Program-made: the position numbers and the translations under genes
DNA from: Anaerolineae bacterium
Lineage (GTDB): Bacteria; Chloroflexota; Anaerolineae; Anaerolineales; UBA4823
DNA length: 39,001 nucleotides
Direction of reading: 5' to 3'
Assembly (NCBI GenBank): GCA_003130835.1
Contig: QEXX01000119.1
Location: forward strand, 1-39,001
The notes under the pieces: generated by a model
Seen by the model: only the letters and a program-made list of their open reading frames with translations
The model's database searches: none
Told to the model about the DNA's origin: nothing
Part shown: in pieces, positions 24,428 through 32,805 of the stretch
How positions within the stretch are numbered: position 1 is the first letter of the stretch
How the letters are laid out: each line of letters starts with the position of its first letter

Positions 24428-25669
24428 TTAGTCAATCGGCTCTACAAACACTTGTTCCCCTGCGGCTAAACCAGTGGCATCCGCCGCAATGCAAATCAAA
24501 CCATCAGCACGCGAGAGCGCCAAGATCATGTTGCTTTTTCCAAACACCGGCTCAGCCTGAAGTCCTTGCTCTGTTTGGATCAAACGAACCGGAAGCCAAT
24601 CTTCCCGGCCGGCTTGGGAGTTAAGATTGATCGTCAAGGTCGCCTCGATGCGTGGCGTAATTGGATTCCATGGCAATCCTTGCAAAAGGAACAAAATGGG
24701 TTTCACAAAATGCAAAGCAATGACATAAGCCGACATGGGATTGCCAGGCAAACCAAGGATGGGGACTCCATCACACACAGCGAAAATGGTTGGTTTCCCT
24801 GGGCGAGTGTTGATCCCATGGGCTAATACCCCCGGCGCGCCCATTTGTTGAATCACTCTCGCAGTATAGTCCCTGGCGCTGACCGATGAACCGGCCGTGA
24901 TCAAAATCATGTCACAACGAGGCTTTAGATCGCTTAATGCTTGCCGTAAAGCCTCTTCTTGATCCGGCAGGATACCATACGGAATCGCTTCACCACTACA
25001 TTGCCGAACCAGGGCTGATAAGGTATAGGTATTGACATCTCGAACCTGCCCAATTTGGATCGTTTGCTCCGGCGGAATCACTTCATCACCGCTGGAAACA
25101 ATGCCTACTTTAGGTTTCCTGACCACTTCTACTTGGGTAATCCCTAAAGCCAATAATCCACCCACTTCGACCGCTCGAATGCGTTTATGAAGTGGCAAAA
25201 CAATTTCTCCTTCCTTGACCTCTTCACCGAGCCGAATTGTATTTTCCCAAGCGGAAACAGCTCGATACACTTCAATTTCGCCGTCTGCGATCCGTTGCGT
25301 TTGTTCGATCATCACAACCGCGTTCGCATTGGAAGGGAGCATCCCCCCAGTGTGAATCAGCGCCGCCTCCATGGCTGCAAGCGCCAGGGTCGTTTGTTTT
25401 CCCATTGGAATCTCGCCCACCACCCGGAAATAGGCTGGCAGGCTTTCGCTTGCCCCAAAGGTGTCTTCTGCCCGCACAGCATAGCCATCAACGGTAGCTC
25501 GATGGAACATCGGTAAAGGATGAGGAGCACGAACTTCTTGAGCACTCACTCGACCAACTGCTTCTCTGGTTGGAATCGTTTCTGATGATAGGCGTACATG
25601 CGGAGAAAGCGCCTCCAACATCCTTTGCCGCGCTTCTTGGGGAGTCAACAAAGTTAAGAATTCAGGCAT
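24428..25669 (-). CDS. moeA: Molybdopterin molybdenumtransferase MoeA
   Basis: 413 aa from ATG 25669, set by AGAAGGAG 7 bases upstream; an in-frame Met at 25732 would overlap the previous gene. Standard MoeA length and motifs: FHRATVDGYAVRAEDT, GVVSSGDEV-type KVGIVSSGDEVIPPE, the catalytic region DMILITAGSSVSARDYTARVI, and VPILGLPGNPMSAYVIALHF. It inserts molybdate into adenylylated molybdopterin. It is the middle gene of a three-gene unit and a paralogue of the next, longer MoeA; two copies may serve two metals or two steps. Confidence 0.95.
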   Translation of the reverse strand: MPEFLTLLTPQEARQRMLEALSPHVRLSSETIPTREAVGRVSAQEVRAPHPLPMFHRATVDGYAVRAEDTFGASESLPAYFRVVGEIPMGKQTTLALAAMEAALIHTGGMLPSNANAVVMIEQTQRIADGEIEVYRAVSAWENTIRLGEEVKEGEIVLPLHKRIRAVEVGGLLALGITQVEVVRKPKVGIVSSGDEVIPPEQTIQIGQVRDVNTYTLSALVRQCSGEAIPYGILPDQEEALRQALSDLKPRCDMILITAGSSVSARDYTARVIQQMGAPGVLAHGINTRPGKPTIFAVCDGVPILGLPGNPMSAYVIALHFVKPILFLLQGLPWNPITPRIEATLTINLNSQAGREDWLPVRLIQTEQGLQAEPVFGKSNMILALSRADGLICIAADATGLAAGEQVFVEPID

Positions 25670-25685
25670 AGCAATCTCCTTCTTA

Positions 25686-26543
25686 TCAACGAATCCAAAA
25701 TGAATAAGCATATAGATAGATAACCAATCCATACAAAGCCGCCCCGCCCCAAACCAACCCCCGCCAATTAGGCTTCACCCCTTGGGCAATGCGTCGCATC
25801 GTCCATATCTGCCAGGATCCAACCAACAACGCTGTCATCGGAGGCATTCCGACCGATAGTGGCACCCCCAGCACATTTCCAAAGGCAATCAGAACAAAGG
25901 CAAACAAGATCAACAGATTATGCAGAGCCATCCCATTTTGCCAACCAATACGCACCATCAGAGTTGGATTCTTCAAACTTAGATCGCTGGCATACGTTGA
26001 CAATTGATAGCTCAGAATCATGGTCATGCGCAACGCCATAATCGGTAAGGTGATCATCGGCAGAAGACGATGGGTTTCTCCCGTTTGGAGGAGAAAGGCA
26101 AACCAAGGGATCAGCACTGCCATTCCAAAGCTCAAGACAATTTCCCGAAACCGCTCAACTTCAACCATGCGAATGACTTTTGCGCCAACCAACGTTACCA
26201 AAATCCCCACGATGGTTACCCATACCACTTCCAACGTAAACAGACCATTGGCGATCATCAGCACGGTTATCGAAGCTAAGCTAGCAAAGGCTGCAATAGC
26301 CAGGAAAAACTCAACAGAAAAGGGAGACGGCTTTGGCTGGCCGTTGTTTTTGAACGCTTGCGTTTTCGAGAAATTTTTGAAAAGGAGGAGCCCCCCAAAC
26401 TGCAAGCAAACCATCCAGCCAATGCCAACCCAAACGCGATCCCAAAAGATGGTTGTACCAAGATATTTTGCTATTCCCAAACCCAGTCCGTACAGCAGAA
26501 AACTTTCAACGAAGAGCGCAACAGTGATCCATCTTTGGTTCAT
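25686..26543 (-). CDS. Degenerate UbiA-like polytopic membrane protein
   Basis: 285 aa with about eight or nine hydrophobic helices. The pattern resembles UbiA/MenA prenyltransferases (AxVSDLSxxNPTLMVRIGWQNGMALHNLLIL recalls the second conserved region, and LQFGGLLLFKNF aligns with the first). The Asp-rich motifs that bind Mg-prenyl diphosphate are missing (no NDxxDxxxD in either region), so catalysis is doubtful. GGAG lies 6 bases before ATG. It heads the moeA operon with a gap of 16 bases to moeA. The link to molybdenum is by position only, and the family call is tentative. Confidence 0.55.
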   Translation of the reverse strand: MNQRWITVALFVESFLLYGLGLGIAKYLGTTIFWDRVWVGIGWMVCLQFGGLLLFKNFSKTQAFKNNGQPKPSPFSVEFFLAIAAFASLASITVLMIANGLFTLEVVWVTIVGILVTLVGAKVIRMVEVERFREIVLSFGMAVLIPWFAFLLQTGETHRLLPMITLPIMALRMTMILSYQLSTYASDLSLKNPTLMVRIGWQNGMALHNLLILFAFVLIAFGNVLGVPLSVGMPPMTALLVGSWQIWTMRRIAQGVKPNWRGLVWGGAALYGLVIYLYAYSFWIR

Positions 26544-26899
26544 GCTAGGCTCCGTTGAGAACGCTCTTTATTGCCAGGCGACAAGGTTCTTGAATCGATT
26601 GCTTGACAGGAATCCAAAACTCGACTTTTCTTCTCCACATGCTGATGATGATACCACGACTTGCAACAGCCAATAGTTTTCAGAATGCAAAATGGGGTCT
26701 CACATTTTCCAAGCAGGTTTTTTTAGGGAAGACCTCCACACCACGACCCTACAAAAAGCCTATCCAAGCCCTGAAGCGAAACGAGAACCTTAAGCAACAG
26801 AGCTCGCTCGTGGGTTGTCTGCGCTGGCGAAGCCCTTGATCAACGCTGCCTGTTTTTCCCTCAGAGTCTAGGCGTTGGGAAACTCAGCAAATCCAATCG
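26544..26899. other. 356-base intergenic region without a gene
   Basis: Lies between the stop of proline dehydrogenase and the start of the membrane protein/moeA operon, both on the minus strand. I see no tRNA, no convincing intrinsic terminator and no clear -35/-10 pair. A molybdenum-cofactor riboswitch would be sensible here, but I cannot recognise one by eye. Confidence 0.5.
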
Positions 26900-27862
26900 C
26901 TACTTCTTGAAATAATTGGAGATAAAGAACCACACATTGGCTGGCCGCTCAGCTAGACGGCGGGTGAAATAGGGATACCATTCGCTGCCAAACGGCACAT
27001 ACACCCTCACCGGGTAACCTTGCTCAGCCAAACTAGCCTGCAAGTCGCGCCGAATGCCGTACAGCATTTGAAATTCGAGCGCTTTTTTCGGCAACCCAAT
27101 TTGCTTGGCATATTCCAACGCAAAGCGAATCCGTTTCTCATCATGGGTCGCCAAAGCCGGTATCGGCGGAACTCGACCGTCTTCGCTGAGTTCGGGTGAG
27201 CCAACTTCAAAAGCCCGCTCTAGCAGGATTTGGGCAACCCGATCATAATTCGCATCGACATCTCGTTTTTTCGGATAGGCAATGTGCGGCGATTCTTTAT
27301 AAGCCCCCTTACAAAGACGGATACGAGCAGGAATTTGCATTAACTTATTTACATCTTCTACAGTTCGATACAAATAGGATTGAATCACCAAACCGACATT
27401 GTGAAAACCACGTCCGTTGCGCATTTCGTAAAAGAGCGCCAAGGTATCATCCACACAAGTTGCATCTTCCATATCAATGCGAATAAAATTATTCCGTTGT
27501 TTCGCATGTTCTAGGATGCGGGCTAAATTGTCTGAACAGAGGTTCAAATCAACTTTCAAGCCGATCTGAGTTAATTTAATCGAAACATTCGAGCGGACAT
27601 TCTCCGCTTCGATTGCATCCAAAATTTGCAAAATTCCTTGCGTGGCTTTTTCAGCATCTTCGGCGGTTGTGGTGTGTTCGCCTAATTGGTCAAGAGTCGC
27701 TTGGATTCCATTTGCGTTCAACTTTTTTACAACCGAGAGGCCATCTTCAAGTTTCTCTCCGGCGACAAAGCGGCTAGCGGCCTGCCAAGCAATGCGCCAA
27801 TGGGTAACCACTCGTCTTGCCCAAGCTGCTTTAGATAGATAGATGAACAAAGCACGCAGCAT
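26900..27862 (-). CDS. Proline dehydrogenase (monofunctional PutA/PRODH)
   Basis: 320 aa, the size of stand-alone bacterial PRODH. The barrel strands and active-site segments are present: VSIKLTQIGL, FIRIDMEDATCVDDTLALF, IRLCKGAYKE (the Lys-Gly-Ala-Tyr motif), PALATHDE, FQMLYGIRRDL, and the substrate-binding end YFTRRLAERPANVWFF. It oxidises proline to pyrroline-5-carboxylate with FAD and passes electrons to the membrane quinone pool. AGGAAG stands before ATG. No pyrroline-5-carboxylate dehydrogenase gene is adjacent, so it appears to be alone. Confidence 0.94.
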   Translation of the reverse strand: MLRALFIYLSKAAWARRVVTHWRIAWQAASRFVAGEKLEDGLSVVKKLNANGIQATLDQLGEHTTTAEDAEKATQGILQILDAIEAENVRSNVSIKLTQIGLKVDLNLCSDNLARILEHAKQRNNFIRIDMEDATCVDDTLALFYEMRNGRGFHNVGLVIQSYLYRTVEDVNKLMQIPARIRLCKGAYKESPHIAYPKKRDVDANYDRVAQILLERAFEVGSPELSEDGRVPPIPALATHDEKRIRFALEYAKQIGLPKKALEFQMLYGIRRDLQASLAEQGYPVRVYVPFGSEWYPYFTRRLAERPANVWFFISNYFKK

Positions 27863-28115
27863 TTCATGCTTCCTTTCTTACATCCCAGATAGTTGAAATC
27901 TCCGTGAATCAATCCAGCTCGAAACGTCGGCTTGGTTTGCTTGCCCCCAAAGAATCACCACTCGGCATTTGCTCCCAAAATCGCTTTCTTTTGGGTTGTC
28001 CATAAGCTCAACTCTGTTTCGATTCTAGCATAACCTGAGGAGATGGAAAAGGGACAGGAGTAAGGCTTTTTATACGAGATTCAACCTATCCTTGCTCAAC
28101 CATCTCAGCCCATTT

Positions 28116-28144
28116 TTGGCACGATTCTTGTAACCGGTTATAAT
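28116..28144 (+). promoter_or_regulatory. rpoN promoter: near-consensus sigma70 overlapping a sigma54-like -24/-12
   Basis: TTGGCA (28116-28121), 17-base spacer, TATAAT (28139-28144) is a strong sigma70 promoter. The same bases hold TGGCACG-N4-TTGT (28117-28131), which has the sigma54 GG-to-G spacing and lacks only the C of the -12 GC. Either start would fall near 28143-28151, ruling out the ATG at 28143 and supporting ATG 28167. The rest of 27863-28115 shows no gene. Confidence 0.7.
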
Positions 28145-28166
28145 GCATAGAAAGGGAAAAAGCAGC

Positions 28167-29603
28167 ATGTTGATCCGCCAAGTCCAATCGGTTGATATCC
28201 GTCCTACCACGACAGCTCATTTAGCCCAAACCATGTCTCTGCTAGAGCTTTCTGCGCTCGAATTGCAAGAGAAAATCGAAGCAGAGCTTTCCACCAACCC
28301 GGCTTTAGAGCTAATTGAGGGGCGTTTCTGCCCTACGTGTCAAAGGCCTCTAATCGACACCTTGCATTGTCCGATCTGTTCACGCCCGAAAACCTTATCC
28401 AATGAAGAACCCATTGTGTTTATTTCTCCCCGAGAACAAATAACAAGCTATGCTTCGTGGGAGGATGATCAGAGAATTTCCTTTGAGGAAACGTCGGTCG
28501 AATGCGAGGAATTGCCGACCTATGTATTACGCCAGATTGCTTCCGAGTTAGAAGAAGCCGATCGGGAGATTGCAGCTCACATCCTCACCAGCCTAGACAA
28601 AGATGGACTTCTGCGGACGCCCTTGATTGAAATCGCCCTTTATCATCATGTTCCCTTGAGTCGTGTTGAGAAAGTTCAAAAAATCATCCAATACGCTGAC
28701 CCATTAGGCGTTGGGTCTTCCGATCCAAGGCAAGCCTTGCTGGTTCAGTTAGATGTCCTGGCTCAAACAAGAGCTATCCCCCCGCTGGCGAAACGCGCCA
28801 TCGAAGAAGGATGGGAACTTTTGCTCCACCATCAGTATGCTGAATTAGCTAGAAATTTAGGAGTTGCGGTTACCAAGATCAAAGAGATCGCAACCTTCAT
28901 TGGGAAAAACCTCAACCCTTATCCGGCGCGGGCAAACTGGGGCGAAATCCATCAACCAACCGCCCCCTACCGGGAAGCGTACTATACACCCGATATTCTT
29001 ATCTCGTTGCTCAATGGCGATGAAAATGCTCCGTTGGTGGTCGAGATTGTGTTTCCCATGTCAGGCAAACTGCGCGTCAATCCTCTCTTTCGCGAAGGGT
29101 TGCGCGAAGCCCCAGCGGAAAAATTAGAACAATGGCAAACGGTTTTAGAACGCGCCACCCTGCTGGTTAAGTGCATTCAACAGCGCAATCATGCAATTGT
29201 CCGCCTGATGCAAGTGCTTGTTAAGCGCCAACGGGATTTTATCCTAAAGGGAGATGCCTATCTATCCCCTCTCACCCGCGCCAGCCTAGCCCAAGAACTC
29301 GAAGTCCACGAGTCCACCATCTCCCGCGCCGTCTCTGCCAAAACTGTCCAATTGCCCAGCGGTAAAATCATCCCGCTCGCCAAATTCTTCGACCGCAGTC
29401 TGCACATCCGCACGGAACTGCAAGCCATTATCGCCAACGAATCGCAACCGCTCACCGATATGGAGCTGGTTGAAATGCTTCGGGCACGCGGCTATCAGGT
29501 CGCACGCCGAACGGTAGCAAAATATCGGGCGATGGAAGGAATCTTACCCGCTCATGTTCGTTCTAAGATGAGAAATCAGAAACTAACTCTCCCGATTGTC
29601 TAA
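28167..29603 (+). CDS. rpoN: RNA polymerase sigma-54 factor with inserted zinc-ribbon-like segment
   Basis: 478 aa from ATG 28167 (AAAGGGAAAAAG upstream; the ATG at 28143 lies on the promoter). Region I is normal (AQTMSLLELSALELQEKIEAEL). Between region I and the core is FCPTCQRPLIDTLHCPICSRP (Cys55, 58, 68, 71), a C-x2-C/C-x2-C zinc-ribbon pattern where the acidic region II is usually found. The core-binding domain, the HTH (LTRASLAQELEVHESTISRAV) and the RpoN box ARRTVAKYR (446-454) are intact. Sigma54 melts promoters only with an AAA+ activator. The next two genes encode a kinase and an NtrC-type activator, giving a complete module. Confidence 0.95.
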   Translation: MLIRQVQSVDIRPTTTAHLAQTMSLLELSALELQEKIEAELSTNPALELIEGRFCPTCQRPLIDTLHCPICSRPKTLSNEEPIVFISPREQITSYASWEDDQRISFEETSVECEELPTYVLRQIASELEEADREIAAHILTSLDKDGLLRTPLIEIALYHHVPLSRVEKVQKIIQYADPLGVGSSDPRQALLVQLDVLAQTRAIPPLAKRAIEEGWELLLHHQYAELARNLGVAVTKIKEIATFIGKNLNPYPARANWGEIHQPTAPYREAYYTPDILISLLNGDENAPLVVEIVFPMSGKLRVNPLFREGLREAPAEKLEQWQTVLERATLLVKCIQQRNHAIVRLMQVLVKRQRDFILKGDAYLSPLTRASLAQELEVHESTISRAVSAKTVQLPSGKIIPLAKFFDRSLHIRTELQAIIANESQPLTDMELVEMLRARGYQVARRTVAKYRAMEGILPAHVRSKMRNQKLTLPIV

Positions 29604-29624
29604 CTTTCGGTTAAGATTCAATCA

Positions 29625-31598
29625 ATGAAAATTTCCTCACAAGTTCGCATCTTTCCCTCACTGATTGGTGGGTTGGACATAACCGATGTTGCGATAGTCC
29701 TAGATCAGATTCCCCAACCTGCCTTCCTCATTAACCCGGCTGCGGATCAAATCCTGCTAGCAAATGCCTCAGGATTAGCCCTTGCAGAGCGGACACGCCA
29801 GGAACTCCAAAATTCCTCACTCCATGCCTTCTTTCCGAATTTACCCACCACCTTAAGGAACAACGAATCCGCCTGCTTCTCATGTCAGCTCCTTACCAAA
29901 AGTGGCGATGAAATTATCGGAGCAGCTCGCTTGCAACCCTTGCCGAAACGCAACCAATGGTATCTCCTGATTTTTACCCCCGCTGAATCGTGTCCTGCCG
30001 CCGACCGTCAAATCCAAGGTGGGCAAAACCTTTGGCAAGCCTTCGAGTGGGCAAAGCTTCTGTTACTCGAAAATTCCTTCCACACCCTGATCAGCCAAGC
30101 CCTCGAAACCTTGATACAATTTTCTGCCAGCGAGAACGGTTATCTATACACAGCACACGCCAACCAAACCACCCTAGCGTGTATTAGCTCTCGAGAAACT
30201 ATGGCGGTTTTTCCGCCTCAATTATCGGTCAAGGACTTGATGGAAATCTCCTCTCCATCCATTTGGACGGACATCCATCCTCCAACAACCCGCTTAGCTC
30301 AAATCGCCCAAGCACAGGGACAAAGCTACCTCATTGCCTTACCCTTAGGGGAATTAAAGGCTCGTGTGGGACTCGTCCTACTGAGCGGGACAAAGGAATA
30401 TCACCCTCTGATCTCACCGGATGAGTGGGAAGTGCTAACCCAGTACCTCTCAGCCCTGATTCAGCTTTCCTTTCAAACCCGCAACCTTGAAAGGGATCTA
30501 TCCGTCCAATTTCGCGAGAACAGCATTTATCGACGATTATTGAACGCCATCCAAGAAGGCGCAATTCTTTTGAAACAAGACCAATGCGTTTTGTATATGA
30601 ATAGCGCAGCCGAGACAATCTTAGGCTACACCTCAGCAGAGGCTTTGGGCAAACCAATCCAAACTTTCTTAATCAGCGAACGTGATCTTTCCGCAACCTT
30701 GCAAAGCACCCTTCACGGAAGGCAACAAAACCATATCCGTTCCGTGCGCCTGTACCGCCGTTCTGGACAATCGTTTCTCGCCGACTTGCAATTGATTCCC
30801 TTGCGCGTTGACCAAAGAATCAATGGTATCGCTATTCTGATTCAAGATCGCACCGAACAAGAAACGTTGCTGAAACAATCGATGCGCATGGAACAACGAG
30901 CCGTATTAGGTGAATTTACTACTCTCTTTGCTCACGAAGCACGTAACCCGATCAATAACATTACCGCAAACTTACAATGGATGGCAATGAACCTACCCGA
31001 TGATGATCCCAATCAAGCCATCATCCAACGCATTCAACAAAATTGTGAACGATTGAATGACTTGATGGACACCATCCTCACCTATAATCGCATTAGCGAA
31101 ATGGTGATGGAAACCATCGACATTAAATCCCTGATGAAAAAAATCTTGGACCGACAGTCCCTGCATCTAAAACAGGCAAATATCCAATTGAACTATGAGA
31201 CGAGCGAACATATCCCGACCGTCAAAGGCAATCGTCGTGCATTGGAAAGGGTATTTACCAATCTTATCGACAATGCCATGCACGCAATGAAAGAGAACGG
31301 CGGCAACCTAACGGTCAAAGTTCAGCCTACTCAGCTAAAAGATCACCAAGGAGAATGGCTCGAGATTAGCATTGCCGATAGCGGACCCGGAATCCCCGAT
31401 GAATACAAAGAGAAACTCTTCAAGCAAAGTTTTACCACCAAGTCGAGCGGTACCGGCATTGGATTAATGATCTGTCATAAGATCGTACAAGCCCATAATG
31501 GCATGATTGACTACCAAAGCATTCCTGGGGGGACGGTTTTCATCATCCGTTTACCGGTCACCCCAACCCAAACCCCATCTCTATCCCGGCAGGAGTAA
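29625..31598 (+). CDS. GAF/PAS sensor histidine kinase, NtrB-like
   Basis: 657 aa with no membrane helix. A PAS-like region lies at ~20-115, a GAF-like region at ~150-290, then a clear PAS domain at ~305-425 (YRRLLNAIQEGAILLKQDQCVLYMNSAAETILGYTSAEALGK). The HisKA domain has the phospho-His in FAHEARNPINNI, and the HATPase has NLIDNAMHAM, DSGPGIP and SGTGIGLMICHKI. NtrB-type kinases phosphorylate NtrC-type activators, and one follows after 2 bases. The signal is unknown; soluble location and PAS/GAF domains suggest an internal metabolite, redox state or a light/gas ligand. Confidence 0.93.
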   Translation: MKISSQVRIFPSLIGGLDITDVAIVLDQIPQPAFLINPAADQILLANASGLALAERTRQELQNSSLHAFFPNLPTTLRNNESACFSCQLLTKSGDEIIGAARLQPLPKRNQWYLLIFTPAESCPAADRQIQGGQNLWQAFEWAKLLLLENSFHTLISQALETLIQFSASENGYLYTAHANQTTLACISSRETMAVFPPQLSVKDLMEISSPSIWTDIHPPTTRLAQIAQAQGQSYLIALPLGELKARVGLVLLSGTKEYHPLISPDEWEVLTQYLSALIQLSFQTRNLERDLSVQFRENSIYRRLLNAIQEGAILLKQDQCVLYMNSAAETILGYTSAEALGKPIQTFLISERDLSATLQSTLHGRQQNHIRSVRLYRRSGQSFLADLQLIPLRVDQRINGIAILIQDRTEQETLLKQSMRMEQRAVLGEFTTLFAHEARNPINNITANLQWMAMNLPDDDPNQAIIQRIQQNCERLNDLMDTILTYNRISEMVMETIDIKSLMKKILDRQSLHLKQANIQLNYETSEHIPTVKGNRRALERVFTNLIDNAMHAMKENGGNLTVKVQPTQLKDHQGEWLEISIADSGPGIPDEYKEKLFKQSFTTKSSGTGIGLMICHKIVQAHNGMIDYQSIPGGTVFIIRLPVTPTQTPSLSRQE

Positions 31599-31600
31599 CA

Positions 31601-32776
31601 ATGGCATACACCGTAATCATGGTTGAAGACGAGGAAGATTTTATCAACCCGCTATTGCCTTACATTCAATCTCGCGGCTATGAAGTAAAGATTGCGCAAA
31701 CTTTAAACAAGGCGCGAGAATATCTAAAACAAGGGATTGGAGACATTATCCTATTGGATATTATGCTACCGGATGGAAACGGCTTAGAGTTGCTTCACGA
31801 AACAGCCGATCTTCCTATTCGCCCCTCCGTGATCGTTGCTACCGGCAATGGAGACATCGAAACCGCCGTAGAAGCGATGAAATTAGGCGCAACCGACTTT
31901 TTGCAAAAGCCGGTTGTCTTTAGTCAACTAGAAAAAACTCTCCAACGCGCTGCGGAAAATGTAGCCCTTAGACGCGAGCTATACCTATACCGTCAGGCAC
32001 AGCTCCAGAACATAGACTTTATCGTCGGTAGCTCCCCCGTGATGCGCAAACTGTACGAGCAAGCCCAACGCGCTGCTTTGGCATCGGTTTCGGTGCTGAT
32101 TACTGGTGAAACCGGCACTGGCAAATCCTTGCTCGCCAAAGCGATCCATAAGATGGGACCACGAGCGAATAAACCCTTTATTCCGGTGGATTGCGGCGCT
32201 CTCCCAGCCACAGTCTTTGAATCGGAATTGTTTGGACATGAAGCCGGCGCCTTCACCTCTGCTGAGAAACGCAAACTAGGATTATTGGAAACAGCCGACG
32301 GTGGGGTGGTATTTTTAGACGAGATCTCTTCGATGACAATCGAAACCCAAGCGAAGTTATTGCGTGCGTTAGATGACCAATCCTTCCGTCGCCTTGGCGG
32401 TACGGCTGAAATCAAGGTGGACGTGCAAATCTTGGCGGCTTCGAATCGAGACTTGAAGAAAATGATCGCAGAAGGGTCATTTCGCTCTGATCTCTACTAC
32501 CGCCTAAAAGTCGTCGATTTGGAAGTTCCTCCCCTGCGCGATCATAAAGAAGACATTCCAGAGTTAGTCGGCTTCTTCATCCGGAAAAACAACCCTCATC
32601 GGGGCAAGAACATTCGAGATGTTACTCAACGAGCGATGGACGCGCTCATGGCGTATGATTGGCCTGGCAACATTCGTGAGTTGGCGCACGCCATTGAACG
32701 AGCCATGATCTTCTGCGATGAGGAAGCCATCGATTTATCTCACCTCCCCTTTGATATTCAGGAACGCGTGCGCTGA
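31601..32776 (+). CDS. NtrC-family sigma54 activator lacking a DNA-binding domain
   Basis: 391 aa. Receiver ~1-120 with VEDEED, phospho-Asp53 (ILLDIMLPDGNG), Thr81 and Lys103. AAA+ domain ~140-385: Walker A GETGTGKS (169-176), Walker B VVFLDE (236-241), Arg finger region FRSDLYYRL. The sigma54-contacting loop reads GAFTSA (216-221) instead of GAFTGA. The protein stops right after the AAA+ lid; there is no Fis-type HTH, and only 29 bases separate it from the convergent gene, so none has been split off. AGGAG lies 6 bases before ATG. DNA-binding-free activators exist (FlgR of Helicobacter, ChxR-unrelated CtcC of Chlamydia) and act from solution. Confidence 0.94.
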   Translation: MAYTVIMVEDEEDFINPLLPYIQSRGYEVKIAQTLNKAREYLKQGIGDIILLDIMLPDGNGLELLHETADLPIRPSVIVATGNGDIETAVEAMKLGATDFLQKPVVFSQLEKTLQRAAENVALRRELYLYRQAQLQNIDFIVGSSPVMRKLYEQAQRAALASVSVLITGETGTGKSLLAKAIHKMGPRANKPFIPVDCGALPATVFESELFGHEAGAFTSAEKRKLGLLETADGGVVFLDEISSMTIETQAKLLRALDDQSFRRLGGTAEIKVDVQILAASNRDLKKMIAEGSFRSDLYYRLKVVDLEVPPLRDHKEDIPELVGFFIRKNNPHRGKNIRDVTQRAMDALMAYDWPGNIRELAHAIERAMIFCDEEAIDLSHLPFDIQERVR

Positions 32777-32805
32777 AAACCTACCAGAATCGGCACAGCC
32801 ATGAT

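Noticed and set aside
26544-26899. Molybdenum cofactor riboswitch or tRNA in the intergenic region before the moeA operon
   Set aside because: No recognisable conserved RNA core or cloverleaf could be traced by eye; a covariance-model search would be decisive.
28143-28166. Upstream ATG as the rpoN start (eight extra residues)
   Set aside because: It overlaps the TATAAT of the promoter and has no ribosome site; ATG 28167 has a purine-rich site upstream and begins where family similarity begins.
32777-32805. A frameshifted Fis-type HTH after the sigma54 activator
   Set aside because: Only 29 bases separate the stop from the convergent lipoprotein gene, too few to encode an HTH.
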